Assembly: GCF_019665785.1 (NCBI RefSeq)
Contig: NZ_CP081149.1
Location: forward strand, 1,488,001 to 1,552,000
Direction: 5' to 3'
Length of the DNA: 64,000 bases
From: Deefgea piscis
GTDB taxonomy: Bacteria; Pseudomonadota; Gammaproteobacteria; Burkholderiales; Chitinibacteraceae
The translations under genes were made by a program, and so were the position numbers. The notes beneath the pieces are model-generated. The model was not told where the DNA came from. It searched no databases and saw only the letters and a list, made by a program, of their open reading frames with translations. Shown in pieces: positions 53,973 to 64,000 of this stretch (within the stretch, counting starts at the first letter, position 1; each line of letters begins with the position of its first letter).

Positions 53973-54551
53973 TTAAAATAATTCAATGCCGCCGTCATCT
54001 GCTGGTCTGGGTTTGGGGTCAAAGTTAATACTAATATTGCCCGCTTTAATGAGCGCGGTATGAATCGGGTCGCCGTGTAATATGGCATCAAATAAAACTT
54101 TTTCTTGCTCCATTGTGTATTGCGAGCGAATTTTTCTTTGTAAATCAAGCCACGCTTGGGCTTGATCCGGCAAAGCATGATCGGAAACCAGTACTGCAAG
54201 TTCGCTAATCGTGCTGCAAACATGCTCAAGCCGTTGTGATAGGCGATCATAAAATTGAAATGCGATGATCGACTGCATGTTTTGCTCGTTAATTTCGCTA
54301 ATTTTGTTGGGTAGATCGAGTTCTGCCGGTAGTGTCGGTAAAATTTGTGTTAGATCGTTCCGCAGTGATTCAATGTGCTGGCAGGTGACAGCAAAGGAGT
54401 CCGCTAGCTTGGTAAATGAAGCGCTGCCTTCTTCCATCGCATGGCGAACTTGAGCAACGGCGATCCCCATCATTAATATGGTTTCACGCACTTGATCCCA
54501 ATCTAAATCTGGATTGTGTGCCGCCGAGCCACCCAAAGGTAATTCCACCAT
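53973..54551 (-). CDS. CheZ-like helical protein, possible CheY-P phosphatase
   Basis: 192 residues from the ATG at 54551; a TTG two codons earlier is possible. Almost all helical. The stretch AFQFYDRLSQRLEHV (about 97-111) resembles the catalytic helix of CheZ, where Asp and Gln four residues apart (QDLTGQ in E. coli) carry out the reaction; here Asp 102 and Gln 106 match. The end of the protein, ADDGGIELF, is acidic and ends in a hydrophobic residue like the CheY-binding tail of CheZ. Overall similarity cannot be measured here, so the call is an inference. No cheY or flagellar gene is adjacent, but a CheY-CheC pair is 2.5 kb away. Confidence 0.6.
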   Translation of the reverse strand: MVELPLGGSAAHNPDLDWDQVRETILMMGIAVAQVRHAMEEGSASFTKLADSFAVTCQHIESLRNDLTQILPTLPAELDLPNKISEINEQNMQSIIAFQFYDRLSQRLEHVCSTISELAVLVSDHALPDQAQAWLDLQRKIRSQYTMEQEKVLFDAILHGDPIHTALIKAGNISINFDPKPRPADDGGIELF

Positions 54552-54638
54552 GGTCAATCGTCCAAATAAATGAATGATTCTTTATAGGTTGAAAGATTGA
54601 GTTCAGCTTGGGTTTATGTCTTGTCTAGCTATAAATGC

Positions 54639-55853
54639 TTAATCGGTGGTGCGAATCACTTTGAGTTGCCAGATTAGTAGTAGCATTACCAGCGCCATTG
54701 TTAAGCCAAAAATAGGCATGATCCAAGTGATACTCAGTTGTGCTGCAAGCATAGCGGTGACCATCGCGTAAGAGACGGGCGATAGGCCCATCGACACCAT
54801 ATTATTAAGGCTCATAACGCGCCCGAGCTTATCGCGATCAGCAGACTGTTGAATCAATGACATCATCGGCACATTATTACCAGCGACGCCCATCCCAATA
54901 AAAAATTGAATGGCCACTGCAGCCCAAATCCAAGGGGTATGCGGTAGTAAGGACAGTAATACGCCCTCAAGCGCAATAATGACGGTAATCATCAGTAGGC
55001 GTTTTTTACTCGGGGGATAAAGTGTTAATAAAATACCACCTAAGACCATCCCAGCAGCAAAAGTACTTTGTAAGAAAGACAAGGTGCTGGCTTCACCATG
55101 TAAATAATCCGCCACGATAATCGGAATGCCTAATGCCAGCGGACCCATAAAAAGCAGATTCGCGGTGATGTAAATGAGCATGAGTGCACGCAAAACCGGT
55201 GTTTGAATGGCATAAGTGATGCCTTCTTTGAGCTCAGTGAGCATCGAGCTTGCTTGGCGGATCGCTTGGCTACGTGGCTCTTTGATCCCAGCAATACATA
55301 AAGTCGCAATAAATAACATGCCGCCAGTGAGGCTAAAAATCGCTTCGTAACTCATCAGCGCGAGCATTGCGCCGCCCAGTACCGGCCCAAAAACCATACC
55401 CACTTGATTGGTCGTGAGCATGATTGAATTGGCGCGAGTCAGATCGCCATCAGTAACAATGGCCGGCGTGAGCGTATCGCGTGCGGGCCAGAAAAAAGCG
55501 TCTAAGGCACCATAAAAGAAAGCAAAAGCGGTTAACGCCCAAATATCTAAACGCTGTAAATACAGTAGCCCGACTAAACCAAATAGTAAGGCCACGCGCA
55601 ATGCTAAAGAAACTAAAATAATCCGGCTGCGCGACATTCGATCGGCCAATACACCGCCGATGGCCATTAAGGCGATCCTTGGGATGGAACCAGCAATCAT
55701 CACCCAGCCCAATTGCTCTTTGGCGCCGAGGGTTTTAACGACATACCAAGTTTCAGCCATCATGGCGATGGCGAGTGCAAAGTTACCAATGATGGAAGCG
55801 AGCCATAAAAGGCCAAAATTACGATTTCTAAATAAGCTGGGTTGTATTGACAT
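54639..55853 (-). CDS. MFS transporter (drug/metabolite exporter type)
   Basis: 404 residues from the ATG at 55853 (MSIQPSLFRNRNFGLLWLA). The longer frame to 55910 is not family-like. Twelve hydrophobic helices with the MFS loop 2-3 motif in GGVLADRMSRSRIIL, and the N-terminal FRNRNFGLLWLA typical of the MFS_3/enterobactin exporter (EntS-like) group. The substrate cannot be told. Transcribed alone, divergent from fba. Confidence 0.88.
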   Translation of the reverse strand: MSIQPSLFRNRNFGLLWLASIIGNFALAIAMMAETWYVVKTLGAKEQLGWVMIAGSIPRIALMAIGGVLADRMSRSRIILVSLALRVALLFGLVGLLYLQRLDIWALTAFAFFYGALDAFFWPARDTLTPAIVTDGDLTRANSIMLTTNQVGMVFGPVLGGAMLALMSYEAIFSLTGGMLFIATLCIAGIKEPRSQAIRQASSMLTELKEGITYAIQTPVLRALMLIYITANLLFMGPLALGIPIIVADYLHGEASTLSFLQSTFAAGMVLGGILLTLYPPSKKRLLMITVIIALEGVLLSLLPHTPWIWAAVAIQFFIGMGVAGNNVPMMSLIQQSADRDKLGRVMSLNNMVSMGLSPVSYAMVTAMLAAQLSITWIMPIFGLTMALVMLLLIWQLKVIRTTD

Positions 55854-56273
55854 AGATTTTAAAAATACGGCTTTTTGTATTGCTTTAGGCCTAGGGCCGT
55901 GACAGAGCAAGAGGGTTGTCGCAGTTTGCTATTGAAATATTGCGTTCAGAGTATGCGACTTTTTACGAAAGAATGCAGCTATCACAACGAAGAATGTTGA
56001 TTTTACTCGGATCATTGCAAGGTAATTCGGCAATAAAAATTTGAAGTGGTATTAGCTTGGTGAGGGCTGGTGCGGTGAAATGCAGATTGTGAACGTCAGC
56101 CTATGATTAAGGGACTGGTAATGTAAGGTAGATCGATGTAATTCGAGTTTAAAACGGCAGCTGATTTGCCGCTGTAGTGGTTTTAGTGCTTTCCCGAATG
56201 ATGAATTTCCTGATTTGGCAGCACGTTTATTACCACCTACAGTGCGCTGGTGCAACGCAACAAGGAAAAAATG
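55854..56273. other. Divergent promoter region of the MFS gene and fba
   Basis: 420 bases without a convincing gene. A 157-codon minus-strand frame overlaps fba and has no family features. No clear hairpin or operator was found. Confidence 0.5.
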
Positions 56274-57308
56274 ATGCCCCTCGTTTCTCTGAATCAAATT
56301 TTGGATCATGCCGCTGAACATGGCTATGGCGTACCTGCTTTTAATGTGAATAATTTGGAGCAAGTCCAAGCTATTTTGCAAGCGGCCGATGCCACGCGCA
56401 GCCCGGTTATTTTGCAAGCCAGTGCGGGGGCTCGCAAATATGCGGGTGAGCTCTTTTTGCGGCAAATGATTCAAGGCGCAGTGGCTAGTTATCCGCATTT
56501 GCCGATTGTGATGCATCAAGATCATGGCACTAGCCCTGCGGTGTGTATGAGCGCAATTAGCAATGGCTTTTCGAGTGTGATGATGGATGGTTCATTAATG
56601 AGCGACGGTAAGACACCAGCCAGCTATGAATATAATCTTGAAGTGACCCGCGAAGTGGTAAAAATGGCGCATAGCTTTGGCGTTTCAGTCGAGGGCGAAC
56701 TTGGGTGCTTAGGTCGTTTAGATACCGGAATGGGAGAAGAAGAAGATGGTGTCGGCGCGAATCGCGCTTTAACACATGCTGAAATGTTAACCGACCCTTG
56801 GCAGGCTAAAGAATTTGTTTTGGCGACGGGGGTCGATGCGCTGGCGATTGCCATTGGTACCAGTCACGGCGCGTATAAATTTTCATCGCCACCGACTGGA
56901 TCGGTATTGGATATTGATCGCATTAAAGAAATTCATGATGTGATTCCCAATACCCATTTGGTGATGCATGGCTCTTCCAGTGTGCCGCAGGATTTATTGC
57001 AGCAAGTTCGCGATTTTGGTGGCGAGCTCAAACCAACTTGGGGCGTGCCTGTTGAAGAAATCCAGCGGGCGATTCGTTGGGGGGTACGCAAAATCAATAT
57101 TGATACTGATTTACGTTTGGCAATGACCGGCGCGATTCGCCGACATTTAACAGAAAACCCCGCTGATTTTGATCCGCGCCAATATTTAAAACCCGCCATT
57201 GCGGCCATGGCTGCGGTGTGTCATGCGCGATATATTGATTTTGGTGCTGCTGGGCAGGCTGACAAAATCAAGCCAAAAGCATTAGAGAAAATGTTAGCTA
57301 AAGCATAG
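56274..57308 (+). CDS. fba: Class II fructose-bisphosphate aldolase
   Basis: 344 residues from the ATG at 56274 ([24 protein letters not shown]). AAGGA lies seven bases before it, and an ATG three bases earlier is also possible. Zinc-dependent aldol cleavage of fructose-1,6-bisphosphate to DHAP and GAP. Motifs: HQDHG with the zinc-binding His, [20 protein letters not shown] and VMHGSSSVP, then [15 protein letters not shown]. It is the CbbA/FbaA-type long form. Works with Tkt in central carbon metabolism. Followed by an unusual hairpin. Confidence 0.96.
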   Translation: MPLVSLNQILDHAAEHGYGVPAFNVNNLEQVQAILQAADATRSPVILQASAGARKYAGELFLRQMIQGAVASYPHLPIVMHQDHGTSPAVCMSAISNGFSSVMMDGSLMSDGKTPASYEYNLEVTREVVKMAHSFGVSVEGELGCLGRLDTGMGEEEDGVGANRALTHAEMLTDPWQAKEFVLATGVDALAIAIGTSHGAYKFSSPPTGSVLDIDRIKEIHDVIPNTHLVMHGSSSVPQDLLQQVRDFGGELKPTWGVPVEEIQRAIRWGVRKINIDTDLRLAMTGAIRRHLTENPADFDPRQYLKPAIAAMAAVCHARYIDFGAAGQADKIKPKALEKMLAKA

Positions 57309-57317
57309 TCTAGCAGA

Positions 57318-57369
57318 GGGGTATTTAATTGATGGCTTTGATTAATAAAGCCTAGTATTAAATACCCCT
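57318..57369 (+). terminator. Compound hairpin after fba
   Basis: The outer repeat GGGGTATTTAAT / ATTAAAATACCCC (one bulge) encloses an inner GGCTTT / AAAGCC. No T-run follows, so it may be a Rho-dependent end or an RNA-stabilising structure. Confidence 0.5.
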
Positions 57370-57481
57370 ATTACTTGGCGAGTGGCTTGATACTCGGCCA
57401 TACAAAGCCACACATCTAAGAGGTGTTAAACGCTCACCGCAAGCCTTTTAGCCTATCTTATTTCGCTCGCCATTTTGGGGT

Positions 57482-58588
57482 TTACTCATCAGGCAGCGCA
57501 TCTTTAAGCGTTTCTGCGATTTCTTCAAATTCGTGCTGTATCACAATAAAAGCCTCGATCACGCGTGGATCAAAGTGCGTGCCTTTGCCTTCAATGATAA
57601 TTTTTACTGCGCTTTCATGGCTCATCGCTGGCTTGTAGGCGCGTTTTGCGCGTAATGCATCATACACATCCGCCAGCGCCATCAAACGAGCAGACAGCGG
57701 AATTTGATCGCCTTTTAATTTGAGTGGGTAACCACTACCGTCCCACTTTTCTTGATGTGAATAAGCAATTTCTTTGGCATAGCATAAAAAAGCACTCTCT
57801 TTACCCATCACCGTTTCTGCGGCAAGAATGGCGTCACGACCTAAGCGGCAATGTTCTTTCATCACTTCAAATTCGGCGATATCGAGTTTGCCTGGTTTAA
57901 GTAAAATGGCATCAGGAATACCCACTTTACCAATGTCATGCAAGGCGGCTGATTTCTCAAGCAAGGCAATATTGGCAAGGTTAAGTTGTTGGCTGAAATC
58001 AGGGTGGTGCATTAATTGAGTGGCCAGTCGTCCTACATAATGTTGCGTGCGACGAATATGATTGCCGGTATCGTTATCACGCGTTTCTGCCAATGAAGCC
58101 ATGGCTAAAATAATCGCATCTTGGGTGTGCTCTAATTCTTCAGTTCTTTCTTTGACTTTGGCATCTAAAATGTCATTTTGATTTTTAAGGTTATTGAGTA
58201 ATTGAAACAGCAATAAATGATTACGAACACGAGCCAATAAAATAGGAGGACTGACAGGTTTTAAAATAAAATCAACAGCGCCGACCTCAAACCCAAGTTG
58301 CTCATCAGCCACATCGGTCATTGCGGTTAAAAAAATAACCGGTATTTTGCTGGTGCTGGGCTCGGCTTTGAGCCGGCGGCACACTTCATAGCCATCAATG
58401 CCTGGCATAATGATGTCAAGTAGTATCAAATCGGGTAATTCAAGCTGGACCACTTCAAGCGCCTGCTCGCCATTAATGGCCACTTTTAATCGATAGCTAT
58501 CCTTTAGCAAATGTATCAATAGCATCCTATTTTCAGGGCTATCGTCAACAATGGCTTTGTTGCACAAATCAACTAGAGGGTAAGTCAC
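57482..58588 (-). pseudogene. HD-GYP response regulator, 5' end displaced by an IS element
   Basis: The native gene starts with an ATG at 59640, reads 10 codons to 59611, and continues at the 9-bp target site on the far side of the IS. Joined, it gives 366 residues: receiver (1-125; acidic pair Asp 13/14, phosphoacceptor Asp 56 in LLDIIMPGIDG), a coiled coil, and an HD-GYP domain (about 155-340) with HDIGK and HQEKWDGSGYP, a c-di-GMP phosphodiesterase type. After insertion, an in-frame GTG in the IS end (58588) gives MTYPLVDLCNKA in place of MTTNSLPTLL, so the first beta-strand is changed, but the acidic pair is kept. Whether a functional hybrid is made is unknown. It follows the hybrid kinase gene and is the likely output of its relay. 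Confidence 0.88.
58544..58552. repeat. Target-site duplication, left copy
   Basis: GTCAACAAT, identical to the copy at 59602-59610. Nine bases, as usual for the IS903 group. Confidence 0.97.
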
Positions 58589-58606
58589 CCCTAACCCCAG
58601 ACGGAT

Positions 58607-59539
58607 TTATCCCACTCTTACCGTCATTGGCGTACCCAGTTGCGTGAAGCGATTTAAGATCGCTGCACGCACTTGCAACTCAGCCACCTGACGATCAAAG
58701 TCCCGCGCCATCACTCGTTCACCCAATAGTTTGAAGCATTGCATTTTGGTTTCTACCAAGCTACGTCGATGATACCCAGACCATTTTTTCCAGATGGCCC
58801 TACCCAAGTATTTGGTCGCCCGTAAGATGTCATTCCGCGCTCTCGCTCCGGCCGTATTTTCTTTCCGAAATTGTGCATTTTTCCGTGTAGGAATAATCGC
58901 TGCCGCACCTCTTGCCGCAATGGCATTGTGGCATTCTTTGGTGTCGTAAGCGCCATCACCGTAAATCGCCGCAATCTGTTCAGACTCGGGAATCTGATTC
59001 ATCAATTCCGGCAAAATGGGCGCATCACCTGTTTTGTTATCGGTGACCTCGATGGCACGAATTTCAAGGGTTTCGGCATCAATGCCGAGGTGAACTTTAC
59101 GCCACTGCCTACGATATTCAGCGCCGTGTTTTTTGGTTTTCCATTCACCTTCACCGAGCATTTTGATGCCTGTGCTATCGACGAGTAAATGCAGTCCACC
59201 CTGACTTTGACGGGCCGGAATCGTGACTTTCAGCGTTTTTTGTCGACGAGAGATCGTGCTCGAATCAGGAACGTTCCAATCTAAGTTGGCGAGCCGAAGT
59301 AGGCTTTCAACCATGCCGGTTGCTTGGCGCAATGCGAGGCCAAACAGGCATTTGATGGTGAGGCAGAATTGAATGGCAGCATCGCTAAAAGTGGGGTTTC
59401 GTCCGCGCTTGCCAGTGGGCTCAGCAGCCCATTTCAGCGCTGGATCAAGCCAAATCATTAATGCGCCACGCGATTTCAAAGCTGCGTGATAGCTTGGCCA
59501 GTTGGTGGTTTTGTATTTGTGGGGTGCTGGTTTGCTCAT
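58607..59539 (-). CDS. IS5-family transposase
   Basis: 310 residues, full length. N-terminal NWPSYHAALKSRG as in the IS903 group. DDE catalytic residues: Asp 121 in LVDSTGIK, Asp 195 in YGDGAYDT, and Glu 263 in the YHRRSLVETKMQ signature (Y-R-E-K spacing). No frameshift or stop, so the element is probably able to move. It runs in the same direction as the interrupted gene, and its stop codon is 19 bases before the IS-borne GTG that could start the hybrid regulator. Confidence 0.97.
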   Translation of the reverse strand: MSKPAPHKYKTTNWPSYHAALKSRGALMIWLDPALKWAAEPTGKRGRNPTFSDAAIQFCLTIKCLFGLALRQATGMVESLLRLANLDWNVPDSSTISRRQKTLKVTIPARQSQGGLHLLVDSTGIKMLGEGEWKTKKHGAEYRRQWRKVHLGIDAETLEIRAIEVTDNKTGDAPILPELMNQIPESEQIAAIYGDGAYDTKECHNAIAARGAAAIIPTRKNAQFRKENTAGARARNDILRATKYLGRAIWKKWSGYHRRSLVETKMQCFKLLGERVMARDFDRQVAELQVRAAILNRFTQLGTPMTVRVG

Positions 59540-59582
59540 ATCGCTATTCTATATCGCTATTCTACCAGCAGCATTGCGCCGC

Positions 59583-59601
59583 TGATTTGTGCAACAAAGC
59601 C
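59583..59601. repeat. Right terminal inverted repeat of the IS
   Basis: TGATTTGTGCAACAAAGCC is the perfect complement of the left end at 58553-58571. Confidence 0.97.
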
Positions 59602-59610
59602 GTCAACAAT
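59602..59610. repeat. Target-site duplication, right copy
   Basis: GTCAACAAT, directly beside the right IS end and identical to 58544-58552. Confidence 0.97.
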
Positions 59611-59640
59611 CAGCAAAGTGGGTAGCGAGTTTGTGGTCAT
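59611..59640 (-). pseudogene. 5' fragment of the HD-GYP response regulator gene
   Basis: Ten codons (MTTNSLPTLL) from the native ATG, with GGAAA about 11 bases upstream. The next codons, IVD, come from the duplicated 9 bases. This fragment still carries the native ribosome-binding site, but its frame now runs into the IS. Confidence 0.9.
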
Positions 59641-59706
59641 TGAATTTAATTTCCAAAAATTTAAAATCGAAACTGAAAAAAATTTATAAAGTCCTTAAAT
59701 TGGTAT

Positions 59707-62930
<3,224 letters not shown>

Positions 62931-62934
<4 letters not shown>

Positions 62935-63530
62935 GGTAGATACCTCACTGCTAGGCATGTCGCATCATCATGCTCTTTGCCGTACTCTCGTAAGATCTCA
63001 ACACAAAATCGATTCAGTGGTAGAGAGAACCAAGACATTAAGCGCAAATTATCCATGTGCTCACTAATGCCATCAGTCACTAAAAAAATCAGATCGCCAG
63101 CCATTAAGGGCGTTTCAACAATCCTTAGAGTCGGCATAATTTGCCCTAAAATACCCGATTGTGCCGCCACACCTTTCGGTTGATCTTTCATTCGGTACAG
63201 TATGGTATTGCCAATACCCACGGTACGAATTAAAGGTGGCTTTAAATGGGCAAGGGTCAATGCCGTCCCTCGGCTACCTTTGAGTTGAATATGTAATTCA
63301 TGCATCAAACCCAATATATCGCTGCTGGCGTGGCTTTTTAGCCAAGATTCACAAAAGCGCGCTAATTCGTGTGCTTCTTCGCCATGCCCAAGTACATCAA
63401 TTATGCCAATAAGCAGGCTGTCTTCTAGATCAATCACCACATAGCCGTCCCCTGTGACCGTTTCACCAAAGCAAGGTCTGCCAATATTGGCGTGTTGATA
63501 TGGGCGTGTGGTTGGCTGAGTCATTTCCAT
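62931..63530 (-). CDS. rsbX: RsbX-like PP2C (SpoIIE-type) serine phosphatase
   Basis: 199 residues from the ATG at 63530, with AAGG seven bases upstream. An in-frame ATG at 63563 has no such site. The protein is a single PP2C/SpoIIE domain: [57 protein letters not shown] and HDDATCLAV. The metal-binding aspartates are present. In stressosomes RsbX removes phosphate from RsbS/RsbR to reset the complex. It lies 130 bases after the RsbT-type gene and overlaps the kinase gene. The symbol is assigned by length and context; a more general SpoIIE-type role cannot be excluded. Confidence 0.85.
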
Positions 63531-63660
63531 TGCGATACCTTGCTGCAAATGCAGCGCAAACATTTGTTTAATTGAGCAGTAAACGCGTTTTTATTTGATG
63601 TTGATTGTCGTGTTTGATATTTAGCGATTGCTGCTTATTTCATCTGTTTTTGATACTGAT

Positions 63661-64000
63661 TTAATAATCATTAAGCCATTTTTTCACGCGTATTCGGGTG
63701 CCATGATTTATTTTTGATTGGATGTCAAATTCATCGACCATACGTTTAACGCCAGGTAACCCCAAGCCTAAAGTACCTTTGCTGCTGAAATGGTCTTGCA
63801 TCGCTTGCTCAATATTGGCAATGCCCGGGCCATGATCTTCGGCAATGATTTCAATGCTGCAATTATTTTGGTAATGAATATAAACTTCACCATATTGCGC
63901 ATATTTAATAATGTTCATGGCTAATTCAGAAATGCAGGTGGCAATTTGGGTGGCCAATCCGGCATCGTTAAAACGTGATATGATTTCGGAATAAGTAAGC
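63661..64000 (-). CDS. rsbT: RsbT-like serine kinase / anti-sigma-type ATPase, C-terminal part
   Basis: The frame stays open to the right window edge, giving 112 codons of a protein that should have about 130-140. GHKL ATPase motifs: N-box ISELAMNIIKYAQYG, G1 box AEDHGPGIANIE and G2 box SSKGTLGLGLPGVKRMVDEF, ending GTRIRVKKWL. The GLGLPGVKRMVDEF stretch and KW end are characteristic of RsbT rather than RsbW. RsbT phosphorylates RsbS and RsbR in the stressosome and is then released to switch on a partner. The start and any rsbS/rsbR genes are expected just beyond the window. Confidence 0.9.
   Translation of the reverse strand, partial: LTYSEIISRFNDAGLATQIATCISELAMNIIKYAQYGEVYIHYQNNCSIEIIAEDHGPGIANIEQAMQDHFSSKGTLGLGLPGVKRMVDEFDIQSKINHGTRIRVKKWLNDY

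Larger units (their letters stand above)
58553..59601 (-). mobile_element. Complete IS5-family (IS903-group) insertion sequence
   Basis: 1049 bp with perfect 19-bp terminal inverted repeats (GGCTTTGTTGCACAAATCA at 58553-58571 and its complement at 59583-59601), a single transposase gene filling most of it, and a 9-bp target duplication. Length (IS903 is 1057 bp), end sequence and duplication size all agree with the IS903 group. A 13-base tandem repeat (TATCGCTATTCTA) lies upstream of the transposase start near 59541-59567. The perfect ends and duplication indicate a recent insertion. It interrupts the HD-GYP response regulator. Confidence 0.97.

Noticed and set aside
56052..56525. 157-codon minus-strand frame overlapping the start of fba
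   Set aside because: Overlaps a certain gene on the other strand and lacks protein-like features.
63661..64000. RsbW-type anti-sigma factor
   Set aside because: The GLGLPGVKRMVDEF box, the KW end and the adjacent RsbX-like phosphatase fit RsbT better; no sigma-B-like gene is seen.

Overview
This window is a 64 kb piece of a Gram-negative chromosome. The gene set (lptD-surA-pdxA-rsmA, def-fmt-rsmB-DUF4390-ntrY-ntrX, a LysM gene with dprA-smg-topA, trkA-trkH, class I phaC, mpl, amgK/murU) and the protein sequences point to a betaproteobacterium of the order Neisseriales, most likely a Chitinibacteraceae member (Chitinibacter/Deefgea-like). The order is a fairly firm inference. The genus is a guess from recollection, not from a search. 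Almost everything is chromosomal housekeeping plus signalling. No tRNA, rRNA, CRISPR array or prophage was seen.

Layout. 1-5.8 kb: the 5' part of glmS, a small unknown gene, an AI-2E family transporter, a glycine-zipper protein, a chemoreceptor and a PhzF-like enzyme. 5.9-13.5 kb: ppc, a secreted unknown protein, a 750-bp gene-poor gap, murB, mpl and a diguanylate cyclase. 13.7-25.1 kb, all on the minus strand: a LysE exporter, trkH-trkA, and the chain def-fmt-htpX-rsmB-DUF4390-ntrY-ntrX. 25.3-32.9 kb, plus strand: LysM protein-dprA-smg-topA, then a large GAF/PAS/GGDEF/EAL protein. 33-37.2 kb: a glutamate/aspartate-type ABC transporter (gltIJKL) and a second, orphan ATPase. 37.2-48.8 kb: rsmA-pdxA-surA-lptD facing amgK, then murU, phaC and tkt. 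49-55.9 kb: a copper chaperone, a CheY-CheC-diguanylate cyclase operon, tonB-like, arfB, small unknown genes, a CheZ-like protein and an MFS exporter. 56.3-57.3 kb: class II fba.

The most interesting part is the right end (57.5-64 kb). There an RsbT-type switch kinase (cut by the window edge), an RsbX/SpoIIE-type PP2C phosphatase, a large hybrid histidine kinase whose N-terminus looks like a degenerate RsbT domain, and an HD-GYP response regulator lie in a row on one strand. This looks like the output arm of a Gram-negative stressosome (RsbRST module), wired through a phosphorelay into c-di-GMP breakdown. The last gene is interrupted after codon 13 by an intact 1049-bp IS5-family (IS903-group) element with perfect 19-bp ends and a perfect 9-bp target duplication. 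The IS end supplies an alternative in-frame start.

Other points worth attention are an NtrX homologue that has lost the Walker A lysine, the Walker B acidic pair and the GAFTGA loop; a lone CheZ-like phosphatase motif; four proteins that make or break c-di-GMP; and palindromic or remnant DNA at 3.0-3.3 kb and 9.6-9.9 kb. Many genes start at an internal or non-ATG codon, and the start chosen here is justified per gene by ribosome-binding site and family length.
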